Of a stretch of DNA of 64,000 bases, positions 1 to 9,058 are shown in pieces (the first letter of the stretch is position 1; each line of letters starts with the position of its first letter). The notes under the pieces were generated by a model, which saw only the letters and a list, made by a program, of their open reading frames with translations, did no database searches and was not told where the DNA came from. This DNA comes from Xanthobacteraceae bacterium (GTDB taxonomy: Bacteria; Pseudomonadota; Alphaproteobacteria; Rhizobiales; Xanthobacteraceae). The position numbers and the translations under genes were made by a program. Location: contig JAIENY010000039.1 of assembly GCA_019750915.1 (NCBI GenBank), forward strand, positions 1 to 64,000. The letters are read 5' to 3'.

Positions 1-589
1 TCACATCTGGAACGCTATGCGCACGCTGCCGCGCGACCAGAAGACACAATCAGACTTATGCAAACTACATTGCGACCGGACAATGAACCGGAAGAAGTCA
101 ATCCAGCGCGCGATGGACGATCAGAAAAACACCCGCCCGATTCCTAAGAAGAGTTCGCTTTGCTCGGACTGCAAGATGTGTGCGGTATTACCCGCACATC
201 TTGGCAAGGGGGCCCGCTGCGCGCCCCCGTTGCATCCCCCCGGTCTGTGACGCGGCAACCACATCGAGCCGATTGACCGCATCATCGAAACGTCTGGCCG
301 TTTCATCACCACGTCAGGACGCCTCCGCGCTCCCCGAGACCCCATGGTCAGCGTCTTGCCGCTGAACGACGCGCGGGAGACTTCTGCTCTCCCTGCACCC
401 ATCGAGCCAGGGTCGTCTTGCCGCCCCGACACCCCACGCGCAGGACTTGGAGATTTTTCTCTCCACCTGCACCGAACCATGAAACGCCATCGTCGCATCT
501 TAAATATGAAAAAGCCGGACTGGAAACCTAGCCAATGACACAAACACTTATCCTTTGCTGCTACTGAGCTGATCGCTATAAATGAACGT
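1..589. other. Left flank without a supported gene
   Basis: No reading frame in this stretch has a ribosome binding site, a recognisable domain or sustained coding character. A long minus-strand frame crosses it (stop near 121) but is low-complexity Arg/Ser/Gly translation running into the hsdM coding region, so I do not call it. Around 205-230 there is an imperfect G/C-rich inverted repeat (a GGGGGCCCGC-type arm facing a GCGCCCCC-type arm) that could be a terminator of a gene lying to the left of the window. Confidence 0.4.
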
Positions 590-653
590 GTGGCTGTAGC
601 GCGATGGTAGCGGTGTGAGTCGCCCTGGTCCGGCTCCAATCCGGACGCCCACG
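590..653 (+). other. tRNA-like relic (low confidence)
   Basis: The first seven bases (GTGGCTG) can pair with CGCCCAC at 646-652 in six of seven positions, counting one G-T. TA follows at positions 8-9, then a D-arm-like GCGC-GATGGTA-GCGG, and finally a clean T-arm-like TCCGG-CTCCAAT-CCGGA (629-645). The T loop differs from the canonical TTCGAAT in two places, and the anticodon arm plus variable region is several bases too short to fold. It is therefore not a functional tRNA; it may be a decayed tRNA or integration-site remnant just upstream of the restriction operon, or chance. Confidence 0.2.
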
Positions 654-696
654 CCGAGTAATGCAAAGCCGCCAAGGCGCTAGGATAGTTACGGGA

Positions 697-3141
697 ATGG
701 CAGTCAAGAAATCTGAAATCTACAGCTCGCTTTGGGCAAGCTGCGATGCACTTCGCGGCGGCATGGATGCATCGCAATACAAAGATTACGTCCTCATCCT
801 GCTTTTCGTGAAATACGTTTCCGACAAATATGCTGGAAAGCCAAACGCCCTCATCGAAGTGCCGAAGGGCGGAAGTTTTGCCGACATGGTGGCCCTCAAG
901 GGCAACAAGGAAATCGGCGACAAAATAAACAAGATCATCGCCAAGCTCGCCGAGGCGAACGATCTCAAGGGCGTCATTGACGTTGCCGACTTTAATGATC
1001 CGGAAAAGCTTGGCTCCGGGAAGGAGATGATCGACCGGCTCTCCAGCCTCGTCGCTATCTTCAACCGCGCGGAACTTGACTTCCGCAAGAACCGCGCCGA
1101 AGGCGACGACATTCTCGGCGACGCCTACGAATATCTAATGCGGCACTTCGCAACGGAGTCCGGCAAAAGCAAAGGGCAATTCTACACCCCGTCCGAAGTC
1201 TCTCGCATCATGGCGAAGACCATCGGAATCAACGCGGCCCGTAGTGCCGCTCAAACAATTTATGACCCCACTTGCGGGTCCGGCTCGTTGCTTTTGAAAG
1301 CTCATGACGAAGCTCCCTATGACTTGACCATCTACGGCCAAGAGAAGGATGTCGCTACACGCGCTTTGGCAAAGATGAACATGGTGCTGCATGACTGCCC
1401 TACCGCCGAAATTTGGCGCGACAACACATTATCTACGCCGCATTTCGTGAACAATGATGGAAGCCTGAAGACGTTTGATTTCGTCGTCGCCAATCCGCCC
1501 TTTTCGGATAAGGCGTGGAGTACAGGAATCGATCCGTCCAACGATTTGTTCAAGCGTTTCGCTGACGGTGTGCCGCCCGCCAAGAACGGGGACTTCGCAT
1601 ATCTGCTTCACGTCATCGCTTCACTTAAGACGACCGGCAAAGGCGCAATCATTTTGCCCCATGGAGTCTTGTTCCGGGGCAACGCTGAAAGCGACATACG
1701 CAAGAGCATCATTAAGAAAGGTTACATCAAGGGCATTATCGGTCTACCCGCAAACCTTTTTTATGGCACTGGCATTCCAGCCTGCATCGTCGTGCTCGAC
1801 AAAGAAAACGCTCATGCCCGTAAGGGTATTTTCATGATCGACGCCTCAAAAGGCTTCGTGAAAGATGGCAACAAGAACCGTTTGCGTGCCCAAGAACTTC
1901 ATAAGATTGTTGATGCTTTCAACAAGCAACTTCCTATCGACAAATACTCGCGCATGGTGCCTCTGGCGGAAATCGCCAAACACGATTTCAATCTCAATAT
2001 CCCGCGCTATATCGACAGTGCGGAGCCCGAAGACCTTCAAGACATTGAGGCACATTTGAAAGGCGGCATTCCGTCACGCGATTTAGACGCGCTTTCCACT
2101 TATTGGAAGGTAATGCCGTCAGTGCGAGGCGAGCTCTTCGGCGCTGGAGATCGCGCTGAGTACGCAAGTCCCAACGTCGAACCTTCCGCAGTTAAGGCAA
2201 CGATTCTCGGGCATCCCGAATTTAGGGCGTTTTCGAAGAAGGTTAGCGCCGTTTTCACCGGTTGGCGTGCCGCCCATCTTGAGCGTCTCAAAGGCCTCAA
2301 GGTTGGCGACAAACCTAAGTTATTAATCGAGGAATTGGCCGAAGATTTACTCGGACATTTCGCCAATGTGCCATTGATCGACAAGTATGACGTTTATCAA
2401 CACCTCATGAGCTATTGGGCTGAAACAATGCAGGATGATGTCTACATCATCGCGCAGGACGGCTGGGACGCAGCGCGCCAAATTCGCGAACTCGTAAAAA
2501 CTTCGGAAGGAAAATTTACGGAAACGCCTGACATCACGATAGGGAAACAAAAGTTAAAAGCAGAACTCATTCCTCCCCAGTTGGTAATCGCTAAGTTCTT
2601 CGCGAAAAATCAAAGCGCGCTCGAATCTCTAGAGGCCAAATCCAAAGAAATTGCGCGTTTCATTGAAGAAATGGACGAGGAACATGGCGGAGAAGATGGT
2701 CTTTTGTTCGAAGGCAAGACAGACAAAGGCAAGCTCACGGTAAAAAGCGTGAAACAGCGATTGGCGGATATCAAGAAAGACAAGACAGCCGATGATGAAC
2801 GCGAGGCTCTGACCGCCTGCCTGAAACTACTCGAGCAAGAAAAAGAAACTTCCGATGCGGCCAAGGAGGCCAAAACGGTGCTCGATGATAAGACCGTCAA
2901 ACAATATGCAAAACTTACTGAAACTGAAATTAAGCAGTTACTCGTGGAAGATAAATGGTTGGCAGCACTGAATTCAGATGTCGCCAGCGAACTCAATCGC
3001 GTCGGTCAACGACTAACTGGTCGATTGAAAGTGCTAACCGAGCGCTATGCGGCGCCACTTCCTAAGCTCATAGAGAATGTTGATGACTTAACTCACAGAG
3101 TCGATGCTCACCTTAAGCGTATGGGCTTCGCATGGAATTAA
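697..3141 (+). CDS. hsdM: Type I restriction-modification methyltransferase subunit HsdM (long form)
   Basis: HsdM is the adenine-N6 methyltransferase subunit that works with HsdS to methylate host DNA. The protein (814 residues from ATG 697, chosen because MAVKKSEIYSSLW is a typical HsdM start and ACGGGA lies just upstream) has an HsdM N-terminal helical domain (about 1-120), then the SAM-binding motif DPTCGSGS (about 190-197) and the catalytic NPPF motif (about 266-269). The last roughly 330 residues are a Lys/Glu-rich helical extension absent from the approximately 530-residue E. coli HsdM, probably including coiled coil. An upstream ATG at 661 is possible but would add an atypical arginine-rich leader. 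hsdM overlaps hsdS by 10 bases, first in a tightly packed operon. Confidence 0.95.
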   Translation: MAVKKSEIYSSLWASCDALRGGMDASQYKDYVLILLFVKYVSDKYAGKPNALIEVPKGGSFADMVALKGNKEIGDKINKIIAKLAEANDLKGVIDVADFNDPEKLGSGKEMIDRLSSLVAIFNRAELDFRKNRAEGDDILGDAYEYLMRHFATESGKSKGQFYTPSEVSRIMAKTIGINAARSAAQTIYDPTCGSGSLLLKAHDEAPYDLTIYGQEKDVATRALAKMNMVLHDCPTAEIWRDNTLSTPHFVNNDGSLKTFDFVVANPPFSDKAWSTGIDPSNDLFKRFADGVPPAKNGDFAYLLHVIASLKTTGKGAIILPHGVLFRGNAESDIRKSIIKKGYIKGIIGLPANLFYGTGIPACIVVLDKENAHARKGIFMIDASKGFVKDGNKNRLRAQELHKIVDAFNKQLPIDKYSRMVPLAEIAKHDFNLNIPRYIDSAEPEDLQDIEAHLKGGIPSRDLDALSTYWKVMPSVRGELFGAGDRAEYASPNVEPSAVKATILGHPEFRAFSKKVSAVFTGWRAAHLERLKGLKVGDKPKLLIEELAEDLLGHFANVPLIDKYDVYQHLMSYWAETMQDDVYIIAQDGWDAARQIRELVKTSEGKFTETPDITIGKQKLKAELIPPQLVIAKFFAKNQSALESLEAKSKEIARFIEEMDEEHGGEDGLLFEGKTDKGKLTVKSVKQRLADIKKDKTADDEREALTACLKLLEQEKETSDAAKEAKTVLDDKTVKQYAKLTETEIKQLLVEDKWLAALNSDVASELNRVGQRLTGRLKVLTERYAAPLPKLIENVDDLTHRVDAHLKRMGFAWN

Positions 3142-4325
3142 ATCCGCAATACAAGACAACAACGGTAGGCATAATTCCCAGTGATTGGGCTGTTGAACGC
3201 ATCGTTGATGTTGCTTCCATAACAACTGGGTCTAAAAATACACAAGACCGGATCGACGACGGCGCATTTCCATTTTTCGTCAGATCTCAAACGGTCGAGC
3301 GGATCAATAGTTACGCGTTTGACGGCGAAGGCGTTTTAACTGCCGGTGATGGCGTCGGAACCGGTAAGATTTTTCACTACATCGTCGGAAAATTCGATTT
3401 TCATCAGCGAGTGTATTTGATTTCGGAATTCTCCGAACGATTGAACGGATATTATTTTTACATCTATTTCGCTAATAAGTTTTTTGATCGCATCATGTCT
3501 ATGACCGCGAAGTCTTCCGTCGATTCAGTTCGGCGAGAGATGATTGCGAATATGTCGCTTCCCTTGCCGCCTATTGAAGAACAGCGCGCCATCGCGATGG
3601 CGCTATCCGATGCAAATAGCCTCGTTGCATCTCTGGAGGATTTGATCGCTAAAAAGCGTGTGCTTAAGCAGGCTGTTATGGAAGAACTACTAACCGCCAA
3701 AAAACGGCTGCCAGGATTCAGCGGTAAGTGGACAGAGCGATCGCTTGAAAGCATATCTGCATTCATCACCAAAGGAGCGACTCCGACAACCTACGGATTC
3801 AATTGGCAAAGCGACGGAGTTCTGTTTCTCCGAAGTGAATGCGTATCTGAGCGAGGACTTGATTTATCTCAATCGATGTTCATCTCCCCGGAAGCTCACT
3901 CTGTATTGAAGCGCGGCGAAGTTTGTTCGGGAGATTTGCTCATAACGATTACCGGCAACGTCGGACGCATTGTGCGGCTGCCAGACGAGTATGGTATTGC
4001 GAACATCAATCAACATATCGCGCGAGTTCGAATAACATCGGAAAGCGCCGACCGCGATTACATTTTCCATCAGTTATCTCATCCAAGATATACAAAGTAT
4101 TTTAACTCAGTTGTTACAGGTCAGGCGTATCCACAAATCAGTCTCAAACAAGTAAGGGATACAGTCCTCCCTATGCCCTCAAGAGACGAACAGGCTGCTA
4201 TTGCCGCCTTCCTTTCAGACATGGACGCCGAACTTGTAACGCTCGAAGCCGAGCGAGACAAAGCGCGAGCGATCATGCATGGCATGATGCAGGAGCTACT
4301 GAGTGGAAGGATCAGGCTAAAATGA
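3132..4325 (+). CDS. hsdS: Type I restriction-modification specificity subunit HsdS
   Basis: HsdS recognises the bipartite DNA target for the HsdMS methylase and the HsdRMS nuclease. The 397-residue protein has the expected two half-subunits. Each has a target recognition domain (about 15-150 and 205-340) followed by a conserved helical spacer: the first after LPLPPIEEQRAIAMALSD, the second after MPSRDEQAAIAAFLSDMD. The start ATG lies inside the end of hsdM, so translation is probably coupled, and the stop overlaps the next gene by four bases (ATGA). The target sequence cannot be inferred from the protein alone. The gene is visibly A/T-richer than the chromosomal genes to the right, as is common for exchanged HsdS genes. 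Confidence 0.95.
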   Translation: MELNPQYKTTTVGIIPSDWAVERIVDVASITTGSKNTQDRIDDGAFPFFVRSQTVERINSYAFDGEGVLTAGDGVGTGKIFHYIVGKFDFHQRVYLISEFSERLNGYYFYIYFANKFFDRIMSMTAKSSVDSVRREMIANMSLPLPPIEEQRAIAMALSDANSLVASLEDLIAKKRVLKQAVMEELLTAKKRLPGFSGKWTERSLESISAFITKGATPTTYGFNWQSDGVLFLRSECVSERGLDLSQSMFISPEAHSVLKRGEVCSGDLLITITGNVGRIVRLPDEYGIANINQHIARVRITSESADRDYIFHQLSHPRYTKYFNSVVTGQAYPQISLKQVRDTVLPMPSRDEQAAIAAFLSDMDAELVTLEAERDKARAIMHGMMQELLSGRIRLK

Positions 4326-5266
4326 CTTCCGCGCCGACCCACTACTTCCGCATAATGCTGGGCGCGAAAAGCGTCTATGCGCACCAGTGCCACGAAGAGA
4401 AGTGGTTTGGCGGCGGCTGGGGTATCACTCAGAACTTGACCGGCGAGCTGACCGAGGATTGGCGTGAATTCAACGCCAAGTTCATTCCCATTTACCTTGC
4501 TGCCAACCCTGGAAAGTCAAAGGTTGCCGCCGGGCTCGCTTGCGGCATGCTCTATACAATTTGCAAAGGCATCAAACAGGGTGACACCGTTCTCTGTCCT
4601 GATGGCAAAGGCGCTTATTGGATTGGAAAAGTCGTCAGCGATTATCAATATACGCCGGGCCAGCCCTTACCGCACCGCCGTAAGGTTGATTGGCTTTCCA
4701 AAACAATTCTGCGCCCGGAAATGAGCGACGGGCTGCGCAATTCCTGCGGTGCGATTGGAACTGTGAGCAATATCACGAAGCATGCCGTCGAGATCGAGGG
4801 CTTCATTGCTGGTAGTGCTCTTCCGGCCCTCATCGCCACGGACGAGTTAGTGGAAGACCCGTCGGTGTTTGCGCTTGAAAAGCACTTGGAGGATTTCTTG
4901 GTCGCCAATTGGGCAGCGACCGAACTTGGCAAAAGCTACAATATTTTCGTCGATGAAGGCGAAGCCGTCGGGCAACAATACCCGACCGACACCGGCCCCA
5001 TCGACATTCTTGCACTCAGCAAGAACGGCAAGGAACTCCTCGTCGTCGAGTTGAAGAAAGGCCGCGCCAGCGACGCGGTCGTGGGTCAAGTTCAGCGATA
5101 TATGGGCTATGTACTGGATGAACTGGCTGAGAATGGCCAAACCGTTCGAGGCTGCATCATTGCACTCGAAGACGACCTCAAGTTACGCCGCGCTCTTAGG
5201 GCCACCACCAATATTGATTTTTATAGATACGAAGTCAGCTTCAAACTCAAGAAAGGTCTGGCATGA
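4322..5266 (+). CDS. Putative sensor-nuclease: PUA/EVE-like N-terminus fused to NucS-like PD-(D/E)XK domain
   Basis: A 314-residue protein embedded between hsdS and hsdR with four-base overlaps on both sides. Residues 180-270 resemble the C-terminal nuclease domain of NucS (DUF91): an acidic residue in GPIDILAL (Asp228), VVELKKG (Glu243, Lys245) and a following Gln256, matching the D-ExK-Q arrangement of PD-(D/E)XK nucleases. Residues 1-160 contain a segment (GDTVLCPDGKGAYWIGKV, then HRRKVDWL) like the PUA/EVE-type modules found at the front of Mrr- or McrBC-related proteins, which often read modified bases; that assignment is by pattern only. The position suggests an accessory or modification-dependent nuclease co-expressed with the type I enzyme. 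Function is inferred. Confidence 0.7.
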   Translation: MTSAPTHYFRIMLGAKSVYAHQCHEEKWFGGGWGITQNLTGELTEDWREFNAKFIPIYLAANPGKSKVAAGLACGMLYTICKGIKQGDTVLCPDGKGAYWIGKVVSDYQYTPGQPLPHRRKVDWLSKTILRPEMSDGLRNSCGAIGTVSNITKHAVEIEGFIAGSALPALIATDELVEDPSVFALEKHLEDFLVANWAATELGKSYNIFVDEGEAVGQQYPTDTGPIDILALSKNGKELLVVELKKGRASDAVVGQVQRYMGYVLDELAENGQTVRGCIIALEDDLKLRRALRATTNIDFYRYEVSFKLKKGLA

Positions 5267-8200
5267 GCACTATTGGCCAGATCGAGAAAAAGACTCAAAG
5301 CCGGGTCGTTGCTCTGTTCAGCGAGCAACTTCGCTACGAATATCTTGGCAACTGGATTGATCGGCCCGGTAACTCGAATATCGAAGAGAAATATCTTCGG
5401 CCCTTTTTGAAATCTCAAGGCTACGACGATGCGCTGATAAATCGCGCGTTGTTTGAAGTTCAAAAAGCCGCGAGTGACCAGTCCCGCAGCCTCTATGACG
5501 TTAACCACTCGGTCTACGACCTCCTTCGCTATGGCGTGAAAGTGAAGACCGGTGTTGGCGAACACACTCAAACCGTTTGGCTTGTCGATTGGAAGAAGCC
5601 CGAGGCCAACCACTTCGGCATTGCTGAAGAAGTCGCCGTTCAACCAGCCAGCTCCGATGCTGCCGTTAAGGCCTTCGGCAAGCGTCCCGATATCGTATTG
5701 TATGTGAACGGCATTGCTTTGGGCGTATTGGAATTGAAGCGCTCGACTGTTTCGATGTCGGAAGGCATCCGTCAAAATCTTGACAATCAGAAGAAGATAT
5801 TCATCCAGCACTTCTTTACGACGATGCAACTCGTGATGGCAGGAAACGATACCGAGGGCTTGCGTTACGCTGCCATCGAGACGCCGGAAAAGTATTACTT
5901 AGGTTGGAAAGAACCGAGCGCCGTTGAAAATCCGCTCGACCGCGCGCTTTTGCAGATGTGCGAAAAACGTCGGTTTCTAGAACTTATTCATGACTTCATC
6001 GTCTTCGATGCCGGCACTAAAAAAACCTGCCGCACCAATCAGTATTTTGGCGTCCGCGCAGCGCACGAGCATGTGCGCCGTCGCGAGGGCGGCATCATTT
6101 GGCATACGCAGGGCTCTGGAAAGAGCCTGACGATGGTGTGGCTCACGAAGTGGATTCGCGAGCACGTCAAAGACTCGCGGGTGCTTATCATTACCGACCG
6201 TACCGAACTCGATGAGCAGATCGAAAAAGTCTTTAAAGGCGTGAACGAGAATATCGTTCGTACCAAGAGCGGTGCTGACCTCATCGCCAAGCTGAACGAT
6301 ACAAATCCGTGGCTGTTATGTTCTCTGGTTCACAAATTCGGCGGCAAGGAAGACGACGATGAAGGTGGGAACATTGCAGGTTATATCGAAGAAGTGAAGC
6401 AAGCCCTTCCGAGTGATTTTAAGGCAAAGGGCGACATTTACGTTTTTGTGGACGAGTGCCACCGCACCCAAACAGGCGATTTGCACAAGGCCATGAAGGC
6501 CATTTTGCCGAATGCCATGTTTATCGGCTTCACTGGCACACCGCTTCTTAAGGCCGACAAACAAAAAAGCGTCGAGGTGTTTGGGCCATATATCCACACC
6601 TATAAATATGATGAAGCTGTCAAGGACGGTGTAGTCTTGGATCTTCGCTATGAAGCACGAGACATCGACCAAAACATCACATCACAGCAGAAAATTGATC
6701 AGTGGTTTGAGGCAAAGACTAAGGGTCTTACCGATCTTGCCAAGGCGCAGCTCAAGCAACGCTGGGGCACGATGCAAAAGGTGCTTTCAAGCCAATCACG
6801 GCTTGAGAACATCGTTGCAGACATTTTGCTGGATATGGAGACAAAGGACCGATTAAAGAGCGGCCACGGAAACGCAATTCTTGTATCGGGCAGTATCTAT
6901 CAGGCTTGTAAATTCTATGACTTGTTCGCCAAAGCCGGGCTCGGGGACAAATGCGCAATCGTCACCTCGTATCGGTCTACGCCAGCCGACATTAAAGGCG
7001 AAGAAAGCGGCGAAGGGCTGACTGAGAAGCTCCATCAGTACGAAATATATAACAAGATGTTGAGCGGCAAAGACCCCGACACGTTTGAGAAAGACGCGAA
7101 GAAGAAATTCGTCGAAGAGCCGGGGCAGATGAAGCTGCTCATTGTCGTCGATAAGCTTTTAACCGGGTTCGATGCTCCCTCCGCGACCTATCTCTACATC
7201 GACAAACAGATGCGCGACCACGGCCTTTTCCAGGCGATTTGCCGCGTTAACCGCCTCGATGACGACGACAAGGAATACGGGTACATCATTGACTACAAAG
7301 ACCTCTTCAAAAGCCTTGAAACGTCCATTCACGATTACACGTCTGGTGCACTGGACGGATATGCGAAGGAAGATGTCGAAGGTCTCCTCAGCGACCGTAT
7401 CGATAAGGCAAAAGAGCGACTTGAAGACGCGCTGGAAGCCGTAAAGGCACTTTGCGAGCTCGTCGAAGCACCAAAGGACAGCGGAGCTTACCGCCGGTAT
7501 TTCTGCGCTGCCGATACCGCAAGCAAGGATGCGCTTAAAGAGAACGAGCCCAAACGCCTTGCTCTGTACAAGCTGGTTGCCGCGCTTTTGCGCGCGTATG
7601 CGGCGATTGCCAACGAAATGGAAGAAGCTGGTTACACGGCGTCTCAAGCCGCCCAGATCAAAGCTGACGTGACGCAATTTGAAAGCATTCGCGAAGAAGT
7701 TAAACTGGCCAGCGGCGACTACATCGATCTCAAGATGTATGAACCTGCCATGCGACACCTTATCGACACATACATTCAGGCCGAAGAGAGCGAGAAGGTT
7801 TCAGCATTCGACGATATCTCTCTTATCCAGCTCATCGTCGAGCGCGGTGCGTCCGCGGTGGATGCGTTGCCGAAGAGCATTCGCGAAAATAAGGAGGCCG
7901 TGGCCGAAACGATTGAAAACAACGTCCGCAAACTCATTATCGACGAGACCCCCGTAAACCCGAAATACTACGAGAAAATGTCCCAGCTTCTGGATGCGCT
8001 TATTGCGCAGCGCAAGAAGGAGGCTCTGGATTACGAGCAATATCTCAAGAAGATTGCCGACCTCACCAAACAGGTAGCCACGCCTTCTGCAACTTCATAT
8101 CCAGCAGCCCTTAATACCGCCGCGAAGCGCGCCCTGTACGACAATCTTGGAAAAGATGAATCTTTGGCTATCGCCGTGGACGCAGAAATTCGTCTGGTGA

Positions 8201-8328
8201 AAAAAGATGGCTTTCGAGGCAACAAAATTAAAGAGCGTGAAGTCCGCAATGCCATCAATAAACACATCAAAGACGAAGCACTTGCTGCGCAGATATTCAA
8301 CATCGTTGTAAGCCAGCATGAATATTAG
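5263..8328 (+). CDS. hsdR: Type I restriction enzyme motor/nuclease subunit HsdR
   Basis: HsdR is the ATP-driven translocase and endonuclease of the type I complex. The 1021-residue protein begins with an HsdR_N PD-(D/E)XK nuclease domain: RPDIVLY (Asp143) and VLELKRS (Glu157, Lys159). A superfamily 2 helicase core follows, with Walker A TQGSGKS (about 282-288), DECH (397-400), FTGTP, and the motif VI region FQAICRVNR. The C-terminal approximately 300 residues are helical and would contact HsdM. Length and motif order are normal for the family and no lesion is seen, so the enzyme should be active. It overlaps the next gene by 11 bases. Confidence 0.96.
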   Translation: MSTIGQIEKKTQSRVVALFSEQLRYEYLGNWIDRPGNSNIEEKYLRPFLKSQGYDDALINRALFEVQKAASDQSRSLYDVNHSVYDLLRYGVKVKTGVGEHTQTVWLVDWKKPEANHFGIAEEVAVQPASSDAAVKAFGKRPDIVLYVNGIALGVLELKRSTVSMSEGIRQNLDNQKKIFIQHFFTTMQLVMAGNDTEGLRYAAIETPEKYYLGWKEPSAVENPLDRALLQMCEKRRFLELIHDFIVFDAGTKKTCRTNQYFGVRAAHEHVRRREGGIIWHTQGSGKSLTMVWLTKWIREHVKDSRVLIITDRTELDEQIEKVFKGVNENIVRTKSGADLIAKLNDTNPWLLCSLVHKFGGKEDDDEGGNIAGYIEEVKQALPSDFKAKGDIYVFVDECHRTQTGDLHKAMKAILPNAMFIGFTGTPLLKADKQKSVEVFGPYIHTYKYDEAVKDGVVLDLRYEARDIDQNITSQQKIDQWFEAKTKGLTDLAKAQLKQRWGTMQKVLSSQSRLENIVADILLDMETKDRLKSGHGNAILVSGSIYQACKFYDLFAKAGLGDKCAIVTSYRSTPADIKGEESGEGLTEKLHQYEIYNKMLSGKDPDTFEKDAKKKFVEEPGQMKLLIVVDKLLTGFDAPSATYLYIDKQMRDHGLFQAICRVNRLDDDDKEYGYIIDYKDLFKSLETSIHDYTSGALDGYAKEDVEGLLSDRIDKAKERLEDALEAVKALCELVEAPKDSGAYRRYFCAADTASKDALKENEPKRLALYKLVAALLRAYAAIANEMEEAGYTASQAAQIKADVTQFESIREEVKLASGDYIDLKMYEPAMRHLIDTYIQAEESEKVSAFDDISLIQLIVERGASAVDALPKSIRENKEAVAETIENNVRKLIIDETPVNPKYYEKMSQLLDALIAQRKKEALDYEQYLKKIADLTKQVATPSATSYPAALNTAAKRALYDNLGKDESLAIAVDAEIRLVKKDGFRGNKIKEREVRNAINKHIKDEALAAQIFNIVVSQHEY

Positions 8329-9046
8329 CCAGCGGAACATCACTGTCAGTGGAATGAAGATTGATGTTGTTCGTAAGGACATCAAAAATCTGCATCTCGG
8401 CGTTTATCCGCCTCACGGCAGAATTCGTGTGGCTGTTCCACTTACCGTGAGTGACGATGCGGTCCGCCTCGCTGTGATTACGAGGCTCAGGTGGATTAAG
8501 CGGCAACAAACCAGATTTAAGTGTCAGGACCGCCAATCCAAGCGCGATTATGTGTCAGGTGAAAGCCACTACTTTCTTGGCAAGCGCTATCGTCTGCAAA
8601 TTTCCGAACATAATGGACGTTCGAAAGTAGCCGTTCGAAATGCAAGCCGAATCGACCTTTTAACGCGCGGCCGCAGCAGTAAAGTTGAGCGAGAGCGCAT
8701 TTTTATGACTTGGTACAGAAAAGAGCTTCGCCTTTTGGCAGCTCCCATCATTGAAGCATGGGCTCATAAACTGGATGTCCCCACCCCAAAATGGGGCATC
8801 AAGCGTATGAAAACAAAATGGGGAACGTGTAGAATTGAAGCGCGCCGGATCTGGCTCAATCTTGAATTAATCAAAAAGCCTGCTCAGTGCCTGGAATATA
8901 TCATTGTCCACGAGTTGATTCATTTTCTTGAGCGGCACCACAATGACCATTTTGTTTCATTGATGGACCAACACATGCCCCTATGGCGTCATCACAGAAG
9001 CGTTTTGAATTCGGCCCCGCTCGCACATGATGATTGGCAGTATTGA
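8318..9046 (+). CDS. YgjP-like (DUF45 / M48-like) zinc metallopeptidase domain protein
   Basis: A 242-residue protein whose start lies inside the end of hsdR. The C-terminal half has the zinc-peptidase signature HELIHFLERHHNDHF: HExxH with His198 and Glu199, then a downstream histidine as likely third ligand. The preceding MKTKWGTCRIEARRIWLNLELI block is typical of the YgjP/WLM-related family. Such genes often sit at the 3' end of type I restriction operons, where their role is unproven; processing of a restriction subunit or of DNA-protein crosslinks has been suggested by analogy to SprT/Wss1. No signal peptide or membrane segment is visible, so it is cytoplasmic. Family call is good, role is inference. 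Confidence 0.85.
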   Translation: MNISQRNITVSGMKIDVVRKDIKNLHLGVYPPHGRIRVAVPLTVSDDAVRLAVITRLRWIKRQQTRFKCQDRQSKRDYVSGESHYFLGKRYRLQISEHNGRSKVAVRNASRIDLLTRGRSSKVERERIFMTWYRKELRLLAAPIIEAWAHKLDVPTPKWGIKRMKTKWGTCRIEARRIWLNLELIKKPAQCLEYIIVHELIHFLERHHNDHFVSLMDQHMPLWRHHRSVLNSAPLAHDDWQY

Positions 9047-9058
9047 AATTTACTCGAA

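Noticed and set aside
121-777. Long minus-strand frame at the left edge
   Set aside because: It runs antisense through the hsdM start, has no ribosome binding site, and its product is low-complexity Arg/Ser/Gly sequence.
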